In this document: positions 8,493 through 16,824 of the stretch, piece by piece
Position numbering within the stretch: the first letter of the stretch is position 1
How the letters are laid out: every line of letters begins with the position of its first letter
From: Natronococcus pandeyae
GTDB lineage: Archaea; Halobacteriota; Halobacteria; Halobacteriales; Natrialbaceae
Length of the DNA stretch: 64,000 nucleotides
Direction: 5' to 3'
Assembly: GCF_008122205.1 (NCBI RefSeq)
Contig: NZ_PHNJ01000001.1
Span: 62,001-126,000 of the forward strand
Notes under the pieces: model-generated
Told to the model about the DNA's origin: nothing
The model's database searches: none
The model's input: only the letters and a program-made list of their open reading frames with translations
Translations under genes and position numbers: made by a program

Positions 8493-8678
8493 CGAATCGT
8501 TCGGTGGCGCTTCACAGTCGTCCTCGTAATACCTGTCGAACCCGGTGATCGCGTCGGGTACTCCGCTCTCCGGATCCCGTTTGCGACGCGTCCCCTCCTG
8601 GCTCAACGACAACCACGGCGACTGTCGCGTCCATCGCCAATATGGTTTAACAGGATCGTTGCCGTGAGAAATTCAGGC

Positions 8679-9722
8679 ATGAACGGCAGTGACGACAGTT
8701 CGAGACTCTCTCGACGGGTGCTGTTACAGGCGACCGGCGGCACGATCGCACTCTCGAGCGCCGGGGTCGCAGGTGCAACCGAAACCGACGATTCGAGCGG
8801 ACGACTCTCCCGACGGTGCCCCGACGCGACGATCCGGCCGAGCATGGGCCACTGCGAGGGCGCGAGCATGGAGGGCTGTGCGGACGACCATCCCATCACG
8901 GTCGCGCTCCGAGAGGACGTCCAGGAGACGCTCGAGAGCCGATATCCCGACGTCGGCGCGCTGATCGACGCGGGATTCAAACCGTACTTCGACACCTTAG
9001 ATGGCGACGACGACGGCTGGTCTCACTGGCTGAGTCCGGAGTATATCGGCGACGACGCGGTCATGGACCCCGAGCGACCGGAGTCGGTGCTCGTCGACAA
9101 CCGCACCTGGCGCTCAATCGGCGTCATGTTCATCGCGACTCGCGACGGCGAACCGATCGATCCGCCACCGGCGGTGTACGATGCGGACGGCGAGCCGGAA
9201 TCTCTCGGCGACGGGGACGATCCCGGCTACGATCCGGACGGCGATCATCACCACGATCCGGACGATCATCACCACCACGAAGACGATCACCACGATTCGG
9301 ATGAACATCACGAAGACGATCACCACGATTCGGATGAACATCACGAAGACGATCACCACCACGAGCACCCGGACGGCGACCCGGACCGCTGTTCGCCGTG
9401 GCACTACCACGCCGGCCTCCCGGGTCGGTTCGCGTGGTGGTACTACCAGCAGGTGTACGACGGAAGCTACCAGGATGGCGACCTCCGGCTTCCCTGCCGC
9501 ACGCCCTGTATGATGCACGTCTGGGTGGTCGACCATCCCGAGGGGGTCTACGCGCACGACGCACCGCCGGCCGCGTATCGCGACCAGGAACCCGCCGAGG
9601 ATCCCGGATTCGACGACGCGGAACCCGGCGAGGACGAACTCGGCTGGGACGTACTGCCTGACGAGGTCGCCCCCGACCAGAAACCCGAGGAGTTCTCGCT
9701 CCCCGGGTGGCTGGAGCGGTAG
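8679..9722 (+). CDS. secreted His/Asp-repeat protein (Tat signal)
   Basis: A 347-residue protein with a twin-arginine signal (SRRVLLQATGGTIALSSAGVAGA, in parts, residues 10-33). The middle (about 188-230) is a metal-binding-like low-complexity stretch built from HHDSDEHHEDD units. Flanking regions hold paired cysteines (CPDA..GHCEGASMEGC; CRTPC) and an aromatic core (RFAWWYYQQVYDG). It probably sits outside the cell or on the membrane and binds zinc, copper or nickel through the His clusters; that is inference. I do not recognise the flanking domain. ATG at 8679 gives the Tat signal the right position. Confidence 0.75.
   Translation: MNGSDDSSRLSRRVLLQATGGTIALSSAGVAGATETDDSSGRLSRRCPDATIRPSMGHCEGASMEGCADDHPITVALREDVQETLESRYPDVGALIDAGFKPYFDTLDGDDDGWSHWLSPEYIGDDAVMDPERPESVLVDNRTWRSIGVMFIATRDGEPIDPPPAVYDADGEPESLGDGDDPGYDPDGDHHHDPDDHHHHEDDHHDSDEHHEDDHHDSDEHHEDDHHHEHPDGDPDRCSPWHYHAGLPGRFAWWYYQQVYDGSYQDGDLRLPCRTPCMMHVWVVDHPEGVYAHDAPPAAYRDQEPAEDPGFDDAEPGEDELGWDVLPDEVAPDQKPEEFSLPGWLER
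9285..9360 (+). repeat. 33-bp tandem repeat coding His/Asp units
   Basis: Two nearly perfect copies of a 33-nt unit plus a partial third inside the secreted His-rich protein gene, coding D-H-H-D-S-D-E-H-H-E-D. The unit keeps the frame, so copy number can vary without disrupting the protein. Confidence 0.75.
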
Positions 9723-9747
9723 GGCGACTCGAGTCTCGAGCCTCGAA

Positions 9748-10194
9748 TCAGCCCTTCCAGGTCTCGATCGCGTCCAGAACCCGTTCTGTCGTCTCCGTCA
9801 CCGACGAGTCGTCGGTGTCGATCTCGAGGTCCGCCTCTGGTTCGTCGAACTCCCGGTAGACAACGTGGACGCCCTGCTCGTCGATCGGGTCCCTGCGGTG
9901 CCGGTTTCGCTCGAGACAGGTCTCGAGGCTCGCGGTCACGAGGACGAACCGGACGTCGCCGAGCGTGCGGAACTGCTCCTGCCACCGTCGCCGGTAGAAG
10001 GTGCCGTCGACGAGCCAGATCACGTCGTCAGCTCCCTCGGCGACCCGTTCGTACAGCCGCTCGTAGGTGCGACTCGAGAAGTCGTCGGAGTGAAGGAGTC
10101 GCGTCGGATCGCCGCGCTCCTCGAGTCGGCGAGCGACGCGGGTGGCGACGGTCGTCTTGCCAGCCCCCGGCGGTCCGCAGATAACGACGATCAC
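9748..10194 (-). CDS. small P-loop kinase, AAA_33 / PSTK-like
   Basis: A 148-residue P-loop NTPase. GPPGAGKTT (7-15) is the Walker A, WLVDGTFYRRRWQEQ holds the Walker B/acceptor region, and ERNRHRRDP is the lid with phosphate-binding arginines. The layout resembles adenylylsulfate kinase and the kinase half of seryl-tRNA(Sec) kinase, but at half the size of the latter it lacks the tRNA-binding domain. The substrate is unknown; a small metabolite or nucleotide is likely. The start is GTG at 10194. It converges with the His-rich gene (25 nt gap) and lies 78 nt after the first paralogous membrane protein. Confidence 0.7.
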   Translation of the reverse strand: MIVVICGPPGAGKTTVATRVARRLEERGDPTRLLHSDDFSSRTYERLYERVAEGADDVIWLVDGTFYRRRWQEQFRTLGDVRFVLVTASLETCLERNRHRRDPIDEQGVHVVYREFDEPEADLEIDTDDSSVTETTERVLDAIETWKG

Positions 10195-10272
10195 GGCTGC
10201 GAGTACGGACCGATCGGGGTAACGTGCTCGGATTCGAACTGGACGGAGACGGCGGGGTGCGACGGACGGCGC

Positions 10273-11307
10273 TCAGTAGTCGATCTCCTCGCCGCGACTC
10301 GAGTCCCGGAGGATGAACGGCCCGATCGCGAGCGTCCGCTTTGCCATCGTCCCGATCCGCAGGACGAACGCGACCAACAGGAGGAATGGGACCGCGCCGA
10401 TCGTCGCCGCGGTGACGGTGATCCAGACGACGGCGTCGATGCCGAGCAACGTCCCGGTGACGGCGTCCGCGTCGAAAAACAGCAGCATCGAGATCGCTAC
10501 GACCAGCGCGGGAACCGAGACGTACATCATCGCCCGCGAGAGGTTGATCAGCTCCCACTGGAAGTACAGCGTCTTGAAGTGCTCGCGGGCGAGGCCGAAC
10601 AGTTTCAGCGACTCGAGCAACTCGTCGTGGGCCTCGCTGGCCTCGTCGTCGAACTCGTCGGCGTGGGCGTTCCGGATCCGCCGGGCGCGAAAGATCTTCC
10701 AGGAGTAGTTGTAATCAAGCGCCGACTTGACGACGTCGTAGGTGCCGAACTGGGCGTCGTCCAGGTCGCCGCAAATCGAGTCCGCGTGGGTCGTGAGGTT
10801 GTCGACGAAGTCGTCGACTCGCTCCTCGAACTCCTCGTCGCGGCTGCCGGCGACGGCGTCGCGAAACTCCTCGGCTCGGTCCTGGGAGGCGACGATGATC
10901 GCTTGCAGGAACGACGCCGGCTCCGGCGGGCTGATCGGCGCGTCGATCACGTCCTCGACGTCCTCGTGGAACTCGAGCGAGCCGTCCAGGCGCTCGCGCT
11001 GGTCGTCGACGGCGCCCAGTTCCTGGGAGAGCACGAGCTGGTTAATCGTCAGGACGAGCGTGACGCCGGTGATGATGGCGGTCACGAGCGCCTGGAAGAG
11101 GAAGTGAACCGGTTCCTTCACGGCCATGAGCCCTCGCAGCGAGACGGGGCTCAGTTCGCTGACGAGCAGTAGACCGACGAAGACGAACGCGATCAGGAGG
11201 CCGGTGACGAGCCACCGGTTCGCGTTGAGGAGGAGCCACAGCTTCCACGTCGAATCTTCGCTCCGCTTGGCCATCGTGTCACCGGGCTGTGAGCTATCGC
11301 TGCTCAT
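10273..11307 (-). CDS. haloarchaeal four-helix membrane protein, paralog 1
   Basis: A 344-residue protein with two hydrophobic segments near the N-terminus (LVTGLLIAFVFVGLLLV; FLFQALVTAIITGVTLVL), a long hydrophilic helical domain of about 170 residues, and two C-terminal segments. The motif REHFKTLYFQWELINLSRAMMY just before helix 3 is shared with the next gene (REHFKTTYLQRELTRLSQ), as are LDYNYSWKIFRARRIRN and GYNDAWQIYAARYLSN. It has no known domain. The start chosen (ATG 11307) gives MSSDSS; ATG 11274 is an alternative. Confidence 0.7.
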   Translation of the reverse strand: MSSDSSQPGDTMAKRSEDSTWKLWLLLNANRWLVTGLLIAFVFVGLLLVSELSPVSLRGLMAVKEPVHFLFQALVTAIITGVTLVLTINQLVLSQELGAVDDQRERLDGSLEFHEDVEDVIDAPISPPEPASFLQAIIVASQDRAEEFRDAVAGSRDEEFEERVDDFVDNLTTHADSICGDLDDAQFGTYDVVKSALDYNYSWKIFRARRIRNAHADEFDDEASEAHDELLESLKLFGLAREHFKTLYFQWELINLSRAMMYVSVPALVVAISMLLFFDADAVTGTLLGIDAVVWITVTAATIGAVPFLLLVAFVLRIGTMAKRTLAIGPFILRDSSRGEEIDY

Positions 11308-11469
11308 CGATTCGATTCGTGGTACGCCACCGTCCGGCAAATACGTACGGCTGGCATCAGCGCCGAGTCCCGGGTCGGAGCGGGGGTCGGATTCGTCGGT
11401 CGAGAAGCCCACCACGAGACGGACAGGAGGCGAAAGACGGTCGTCGTTCGACTCGGACCGAGTTCTTCG

Positions 11470-12543
11470 TCAGTCCGCTTCCGCCTCTGCTTCCGCTTCC
11501 TTCCCGTGGCTGACCTCGAACGGCCCTTCGTCGGGGTCTTTCTGGGGGATCATCGGCCCGATCGAGGCGGTTCGTCGTGCGACGGTCGCGGTTCGGAGGA
11601 TGTACGACGACAGTAGCGCGAGCGGGGAGAAGACGATCGCCATCAGCCCGCTGGCGACGATCGGGGCGTAAGAGATGCTGATCATCGGTCCCCCGATGCC
11701 GCCGTACAGCAGCCCCAAAAGAAACGCCGCCAGCACCGACGGGATGCCGAGCAGAATCGTCAACTGCGAGAGTCGCGTCAGTTCCCGCTGCAGGTACGTC
11801 GTCTTGAAGTGTTCGCGGCCGGTGTTAAACAGCTGAAGCGATTCGATCAGGTCCTCGAGCGCGTCGCGAGTTTCCTCCGAGAGTTCCTCCTCGTACTGAT
11901 TGGACAGATACCTGGCGGCGTAAATCTGCCAGGCGTCGTTGTATCCCATCGCCGAGGAGAGCGCGTCGAACGATCCGAATCTCGCCTGCTCCAGCGTCTC
12001 GGAGGCTCGGCCGGTCCGCTCCTTGACGCTCGAAACGAACCGTTCGACGCGCTCTCGGGCCTCGTCGTTTCGATCGTCGGCGACAGAATCGACGATCCGA
12101 TCCGCGCGATAATCGATCTCTTCGATGAGCAACTCGAGCTGTCCGGCTGGTGCCGCCGGCGTCGCGGCAACGCCAGTCGTGTCCTCGATCTTCTGACGGA
12201 AGTCGATGACCCCGCCTAATCTCTCGCGGAACTCGCCGGCCGACTGGAACTCCCGCGAAAGGATCATCTGATTGACCGAGACGACGAGCGTGATCAGCGA
12301 GAACGTCCCCGCGATCATTCCGCCGACCATTCGCGTGACCGTGTCGTCGTTGACGAACGAGATGAACCCGAGGGCGTGAACCGCCAACAGGAACAGGAAC
12401 ACCCCGACGGTGAGCGCAACGGTGATGAGGCTCCGGTTTCCGTGAAGCATCACCCAGTCTACGATCGCGTACAGCGTGCTATCGCGCGTGTTAACGTCCG
12501 TCCCGTACGAGTCCAACGTCTCGTCGGTTTCGCCAGACCCCAT
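11470..12543 (-). CDS. haloarchaeal four-helix membrane protein, paralog 2
   Basis: A 357-residue paralog of the gene at 10273-11307 with the same order: two helices (ITVALTVGVFLFLLAVHAL; IAGTFSLITLVVSVNQM), a soluble helical domain with two conserved blocks, two helices, and a C-terminal acidic tail ending EAEAEAEAD. Both share IxxxVxVNQMILSRE-like sequence after helix 2. ATG at 12543 sits downstream of a TTTACTTTC stretch and gives a leaderless start. Function unknown; the large soluble domain between helix pairs suggests a sensor or scaffold, not a transporter. Confidence 0.7.
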   Translation of the reverse strand: MGSGETDETLDSYGTDVNTRDSTLYAIVDWVMLHGNRSLITVALTVGVFLFLLAVHALGFISFVNDDTVTRMVGGMIAGTFSLITLVVSVNQMILSREFQSAGEFRERLGGVIDFRQKIEDTTGVAATPAAPAGQLELLIEEIDYRADRIVDSVADDRNDEARERVERFVSSVKERTGRASETLEQARFGSFDALSSAMGYNDAWQIYAARYLSNQYEEELSEETRDALEDLIESLQLFNTGREHFKTTYLQRELTRLSQLTILLGIPSVLAAFLLGLLYGGIGGPMISISYAPIVASGLMAIVFSPLALLSSYILRTATVARRTASIGPMIPQKDPDEGPFEVSHGKEAEAEAEAD

Positions 12544-12646
12544 ACTAGTACGTTCGGCTCGAGCGAAGAAAGTAAACGGCCTTGCAAGCCTCACGGCGGA
12601 CGCTGCAGGGATCATACTAACGGGACTCGGCCGCGTAGCGACCACC

Positions 12647-13177
12647 GTGAAACTGATTGGTTCGAGAGCGAACGGGACGAGGCAGGTTCCGGACGCGACG
12701 AGTCGACGACGGCTCCTCGCGGGGCTCGGCTCGGTGACGGGGATCGCGATCGCCGGCTGTCTCAGCGGCGACGAGCCCGACGCGAACCCCACGTTCGAGA
12801 GCGGATCGATCGACGCCGACGGCGAACCCCGAACGGCCGAGGAGATGTCGGCGGCACAGGGACTCGCCGAGGAAGAGATCCGCGTCGAAGCGACGCCGAT
12901 GGAGGGGCTCGACCTCGTCGATCACGAGTTCGTCCTCGAGGACGATTATCGCGGCTCGACGATCCAGGGAACCGTCGAGAACACCGGCGACGATCCCCTC
13001 GAGATCGTCGAAATCCGAACGCGAGTGTACGACGATGACGGCAATCAGATCGGTCGATATCTCGACAGAACCGGAAGTCTGGGAAGCGACGAGACGTGGT
13101 CGTTCCAGGTCGTCGTTCTCGAACCGCCGGCCGACCTCGACGCGTACGACGCGGCCGTCTACGGCATGCCGGCGTGA
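12647..13177 (+). CDS. FxLyD-type Tat lipoprotein, paralog 1
   Basis: A 176-residue exported lipoprotein. The signal holds twin arginines (SRRRLLAGLGSVTGIAIAGC) with a lipobox cysteine after IAG. The mature part ends in an FxLyD-type beta domain (VLEDDYRGSTIQGTVENTGDDPLEIVEIRTRV..., in parts) that is common in haloarchaeal surface lipoproteins. The start is GTG at 12647, the nearest that leaves a normal n-region. A close paralog lies at 14680-15180. Its role is unknown; surface-binding or scaffold function is inferred. Confidence 0.75.
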   Translation: MKLIGSRANGTRQVPDATSRRRLLAGLGSVTGIAIAGCLSGDEPDANPTFESGSIDADGEPRTAEEMSAAQGLAEEEIRVEATPMEGLDLVDHEFVLEDDYRGSTIQGTVENTGDDPLEIVEIRTRVYDDDGNQIGRYLDRTGSLGSDETWSFQVVVLEPPADLDAYDAAVYGMPA

Positions 13178-13192
13178 TCGTCGCCGGTTTTC

Positions 13193-13744
13193 CTAGCCGT
13201 GTCCCTCCACGAGAAACTCCCGCACTCGTTCGTTGTACCTCTCGAGTTCGTCGCTCGCGTCGGCGGGATACTCGTCGGACGGCGCTTCGAGCCCCGGTTG
13301 CTCCTCGGGTGCCGGCAGTCCGACGAGGATGGTCCCGACCATTCCGCGCTCTTCGTGCGACCGACACGCGTAGTCGTAGACGCCTTCGTGGTGGAACTCT
13401 CGATCGAACGGACTCGAGGGCGACACGGAGCCCTCCCAGGGTTCGCCGTCCTCGGAAATCCGTCGCTGGTCGCCGTGGGTCTCCGGGTGGTAGGCGGCCG
13501 TGTCGTGGGAGCCGCTTTCGGCGACCCACTCGACCGTCCCCCCTTCGACGAGGTGGGCGATCGGCGGATCGACGCGAACGCCGCTCTCATCGTTCGCCAG
13601 CGTGACTTCCACGTACGGTTCCGGATCGCCCAGAAGGGGGTCGTCTTTTCCCAGTTCATCGTCGACACAGCCGGCGAGCCCGGTCGCAAGGAGTGCGCTC
13701 CCGGACGTTAGCAACCGGCGACGCGTCGACTGTTGTCCGCTCAT
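13193..13744 (-). CDS. halocyanin-like blue copper lipoprotein
   Basis: A 183-residue membrane-anchored electron carrier. The Tat-type signal STRRRLLTSGSALLATGLAGC places the lipidated cysteine at 26. The copper site of a plastocyanin-type cupredoxin is complete: His80 (SGSHDT), then Cys127, His130 and Met135 in YACRSHEERGM, the C-x2-H-x4-M spacing of halocyanins. The acidic C-terminal tail (about 145-183) is longer than usual. It would carry electrons on the outer face of the membrane. ATG at 13744 is used. It converges with the FxLyD lipoprotein (15 nt gap). Confidence 0.88.
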   Translation of the reverse strand: MSGQQSTRRRLLTSGSALLATGLAGCVDDELGKDDPLLGDPEPYVEVTLANDESGVRVDPPIAHLVEGGTVEWVAESGSHDTAAYHPETHGDQRRISEDGEPWEGSVSPSSPFDREFHHEGVYDYACRSHEERGMVGTILVGLPAPEEQPGLEAPSDEYPADASDELERYNERVREFLVEGHG

Positions 13745-13873
13745 CGACGGCGTTTCGCGCTCGAAGCGATAAAGCACGCGGTCGGCAACTGCTACGAGAC
13801 GACTCCGACCGAGCGGTCGACTTCGACTCCTTCGATCTACACGGTGAAAATAACTGCAGAGTGAGCGCTTTTA

Positions 13874-14473
13874 GTGATCGGTAGCGTTACTCGGGGTACG
13901 TTGCTCGGGCTTGATTTCGATCTTGGCGATCCTGACCACGAGTGGGACCTGAAAGACGAGTACAGTGCAACGGTCAACGTTTTTCTGCACTTTACCGTCC
14001 TTGGGGTGATCGCGCTGGTGACGGGTCGCCCGTTCCTGTTTCCGAGCCTGGGTCCGTCGGCGTACCTGATCGCGACCGGAGAGAAAGACCGGGCCGAGGG
14101 ACCGTACCACGTCATCGGCGGCCACGCAGTCGCGGTCGCTGCCGGAATGATCGCCTACGCGCTGCTCGGTAACGAGGTGAGCGCGTACGTGGTGTTCGCC
14201 CGACCCGACCCCGCGTTCAGCATGGAGGTCGTCTACCTCTGGGGGAGCGGGACGCTCGCGATGATGCTGACGACGACGGCGATGTTGCTCACGAAGACGA
14301 ACCACGCAGCGGCGTGTGCGACGACCCTGATCGTCGCACTCGGCCTGATGGGCGGACTCGAGGACGCCGTCATCATCGTGACCGCCGTGGCCATCCTCTG
14401 GTACTTCCACGACCGCGTTATCTCGACGCTCGCCGTGCGATACGGGTTCAAGCCGCGGGACGCCAGGGAGTAA
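13874..14473 (+). CDS. HPP family membrane protein
   Basis: A 199-residue integral membrane protein with four to five hydrophobic segments. LGVIALVTGRPFLFPSLGPSAYLIAT is the HPP-family core, with GPSAY replacing the HPP signature, and LTKTNHAAACATTLIVALGL is the second conserved block. HPP proteins have been linked to nitrite transport in chloroplasts and cyanobacteria; the substrate here is unknown. The start is GTG at 13874, uncertain because a later TTG near 13901 would also fit. It stands alone between divergent halocyanin and the second FxLyD lipoprotein. Confidence 0.8.
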   Translation: MIGSVTRGTLLGLDFDLGDPDHEWDLKDEYSATVNVFLHFTVLGVIALVTGRPFLFPSLGPSAYLIATGEKDRAEGPYHVIGGHAVAVAAGMIAYALLGNEVSAYVVFARPDPAFSMEVVYLWGSGTLAMMLTTTAMLLTKTNHAAACATTLIVALGLMGGLEDAVIIVTAVAILWYFHDRVISTLAVRYGFKPRDARE

Positions 14474-14541
14474 CGCGTCCCGCCGCGTTCGACTCGCGGT
14501 CCGTTCCTTTCTCGAGCGGGACGCGCTCGCCGAGAAGACGT

Positions 14542-14562
14542 TCCGGCGGCTGGACCGCCGGA
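14542..14562 (+). terminator. hairpin after HPP gene
   Basis: TCCGGCGG CTGGA CCGCCGGA, a perfect 8-bp stem with a 5-nt loop, 69 nt after the HPP stop and before the next lipoprotein gene. Confidence 0.4.
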
Positions 14563-14679
14563 CGGCCGTCGCGACGCCGACGGATCAAGGCCCACGTTGA
14601 AATGCGGCCGCATCGTCGACTCTGCTATGATCGGATACAGGATTCCTCGACGGGTCTCTCTCCCGCGGAGGGCGCTTCG

Positions 14680-15180
14680 ATGACGAGCGACGAGCGACCT
14701 CGGCGACGCGCCGTGCTCTCGTCGCTCGGTGGCGGACTCGCGGCCTCGGTCGCCGGCTGCACCGACGACGTCGGAACGGGCGGCGGCGATCCCGTCTACG
14801 AGCGCCGGGCAGTCGACGTCGACGGGGAGGAGCGAAGCGAGTCCGAGATGGCCACGGCCGACCGACTCGCGGAACAGGAGATCCACGAGCAGGTGACGCC
14901 GCTCGACGCGCTCGTCGTCGCGGACCACGAGTTCAGCCTCGAGGACGACTACCGGCGGTCGACCGTGCAGGGGACGGTCGAGAACGAGCAGGACGATCGC
15001 ATCGAAACCGCCGAGGTTCGGGTTCGGGTCTACGACGACGAGGGACGACAGCTGGGTCCGTACCTCGACCACACGGTCGACCTCGACGGCGGCTCGCAGT
15101 GGTCGTTCGAGGTCGTTCTCCTCGAATCGCCGGACGACGTCGCCGAGTACGGTATCACGGTCCTCGGAACGCCGACGTGA
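14680..15180 (+). CDS. FxLyD-type Tat lipoprotein, paralog 2
   Basis: A 166-residue exported lipoprotein closely resembling the protein at 12647-13177. The Tat signal is RRRAVLSSLGGGLAASVAGC with the lipobox cysteine at 27. The shared blocks are ADRLAEQEIHEQVTPLDALVVADHEF and DDYRRSTVQGTVENEQDDRIETAEVRVRVYDDEG (in parts), an FxLyD beta domain. The copies flank halocyanin and HPP genes, so a duplication is likely. ATG at 14680 is supported by a TATGAT-like element near 14627. Confidence 0.78.
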   Translation: MTSDERPRRRAVLSSLGGGLAASVAGCTDDVGTGGGDPVYERRAVDVDGEERSESEMATADRLAEQEIHEQVTPLDALVVADHEFSLEDDYRRSTVQGTVENEQDDRIETAEVRVRVYDDEGRQLGPYLDHTVDLDGGSQWSFEVVLLESPDDVAEYGITVLGTPT

Positions 15181-15196
15181 GGCGTTCGCGACGGCG

Positions 15197-15550
15197 CTAC
15201 GAGAACGCCTCCCTCTCGTCGACGAGTTCGTCCGAAACCCCCTCGTAGACCGCATCGATCCGCTCGTTCAACTCGTACGCCGGACGTCCCTTCCCCGTCG
15301 GAGAGCGGTCCCCGGTCTGGCGCTCTTCGACGAGTCCCTCCGACTCGAGGCGGTACAGCGATCGCATCACGTCCGCTTCGGTGATCGTCCCGACGACCTC
15401 CGTGTCGACCTCGTCCAGCCGATCCCGACACGCGCGTCGGACCTCGTGTGTCTGGACTGGATTTTCGTCGTCCTGACTCGCCTCGGCGACGGCGCACAGC
15501 ACCACCTGCTCGGTCAGCGAGAGCGCTTCGATATCTGATTCGGCCACCAT
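15197..15550 (-). CDS. stand-alone Cdc6/Orc1-type winged-helix protein
   Basis: A 117-residue protein that is nearly all one winged helix. LSLTEQVVLCAVAEASQDDENPVQTHEVRRACRDRL (in parts), DVMRSLYRLESEGLVEER and GKGRPAYELN match the C-terminal DNA-binding winged helix of archaeal Orc1/Cdc6 in order and spacing; the AAA+ ATPase part is absent. It therefore is not an initiator but may bind DNA or dimerise with initiators. ATG at 15550. The PspA gene lies 115 nt upstream on the same strand, so a shared message is possible. Confidence 0.75.
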   Translation of the reverse strand: MVAESDIEALSLTEQVVLCAVAEASQDDENPVQTHEVRRACRDRLDEVDTEVVGTITEADVMRSLYRLESEGLVEERQTGDRSPTGKGRPAYELNERIDAVYEGVSDELVDEREAFS

Positions 15551-15664
15551 ATGCGACCGTATTACAGCCTAGGTGGTAGCAGTTCCCATCGGTTGGGTTT
15601 CGTGAAAATCCGGATAGCTGACGTTCCCGACGACCGCGGGGCAAACCGAGCCCCCGGTCGGCCG

Positions 15665-16492
15665 CTACGCGTTCTCTTCTTCCTGAAGCTCCTCGAGTTC
15701 GGAGTCGATCTCGTTGTCGTCGACCTCGGCCTCGAGTTCCTCGAGTTCGGATTCCTCGACCTCCTCCGGCTCGGAGTCGGCTTCGGCCCCGGAGTCGCCG
15801 CCGACGTCCGATTTGAGCGTCTCGAGTTCGGCCTCGACGCCGCTGTCGGTCGAGAGCTCCTCGAGTTCGCGGTCGATCTGATCCTTGTCGGAGAGCACGT
15901 CGTCGAACGCGCCCGTCTGGTGGAGCTCGTCGAGTGCGGACGCGCGGGCCTCCATGTCCTCGGTCTGCTCTTCGGCGCGTTCGATGGCGCGGCCGACGTC
16001 CTCGAACTCGTCGCCGGTCGCCGTCATCGCCTCCGACACCGTGGAACTGGCCTCGGCGGCCTCGTAGCGGGCCTTCATCGTCTCCTTCTTGGTGCGGAAC
16101 TCCTCGATGCGGTTCTGTAGTTCGTCCTTCTGCTCGATGAGTTGATCCTGCTGGCTCTGGAGCTCCGAGATCTGGCGCTCGAGATCCTCGATCTGGTTCA
16201 TCTTCGTCTTCTTCTTCTCGAGGGCGCGCCGCGCCAGGTCCTCTCGGTCCTGCTGGACGGCCGTTCGGGCCTGCTCGTTGTGTTTGTCGACGTTCTCCTC
16301 GAGGCGCTTTTTCTGCATCTCGAGGCGTTTCTTCTGGGTGGTGAGATCGGCGATACCGCGCTTGACCTCCTGGAGCTGATCGCGCATCTGCTCGTAGGAG
16401 TAATCCAGCGTCTCGGTCGGATCCTCGGCCCGGTTGAGCACCGAGTTGATCTTCGATCGAATGACGTAGGAGGTCCGAGAGAGGATGCCCAT
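15665..16492 (-). CDS. pspA: PspA/IM30 family membrane-stress protein
   Basis: A 275-residue ESCRT-III-like protein. MGILSRTSYVIRSKINSVLNRAEDPTETLDY (in parts) is the amphipathic start plus first helix of PspA/IM30; residues 30-185 form long charged helices (KKRLEMQKKRLEENV, LQSQQDQLIEQKDEL). The C-terminal 75 residues are an acidic Glu-rich extension typical of haloarchaeal members. It should coat damaged membrane from the inside. ATG at 16492 is unambiguous, preceded by a T/A-rich stretch. Confidence 0.92.
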   Translation of the reverse strand: MGILSRTSYVIRSKINSVLNRAEDPTETLDYSYEQMRDQLQEVKRGIADLTTQKKRLEMQKKRLEENVDKHNEQARTAVQQDREDLARRALEKKKTKMNQIEDLERQISELQSQQDQLIEQKDELQNRIEEFRTKKETMKARYEAAEASSTVSEAMTATGDEFEDVGRAIERAEEQTEDMEARASALDELHQTGAFDDVLSDKDQIDRELEELSTDSGVEAELETLKSDVGGDSGAEADSEPEEVEESELEELEAEVDDNEIDSELEELQEEENA

Positions 16493-16824
16493 ACGCCTAG
16501 CTATCGTTCGCCGCCCTTAAAAACATCACATCAGCGACAGTCGATCGGCAACTCAGGGCCGAGCGCTCGTCTGTGTCGTCGTTTTGAACGGTTCGCTTCT
16601 CGAGGCCGTCGGACTGACTCCCGCCGCAACTCGAGTCGCAGAATCCGCCGACAGTCGCGGTCGACGTCGAGGGAGCAACGGGGACCGTGACGGTGATCGT
16701 CGACGACGAACTCGAGGTTCGGTCGGTCGACGTTACGTGAGTCCCGTCGTGGGGTCCCGTCACGGCGCCGAACCGATCCGCAGTATTCACAACGACTGTT
16801 ACAGATCCGGAACAACGGTTAGCC
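16493..16824. other. intergenic stretch holding a possible gene remnant
   Basis: No intact gene is seen. One plus frame from 16618 to a TGA at 16738-16740 encodes about 40 haloarchaeal-looking residues (NPPTVAVDVEGATGTVTVIV, then DDELEVRSVDVT) but has no start codon and is preceded by in-frame stops at 16585 and 16615. Confidence 0.4.
16618..16740 (+). pseudogene. remnant of a protein C-terminus
   Basis: The 40 codons before the stop have the Val/Thr/acidic alternation of an exported beta-domain protein and good third-position GC, yet no start codon exists and stops lie immediately upstream. Interpreted as the decayed 3' end of a lost gene; it could equally be chance. Confidence 0.3.

Noticed and set aside
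9285-9360. Repeat array of mobile origin
   Set aside because: The repeat is in frame and codes a low-complexity His/Asp stretch inside a gene, so it is a protein repeat.
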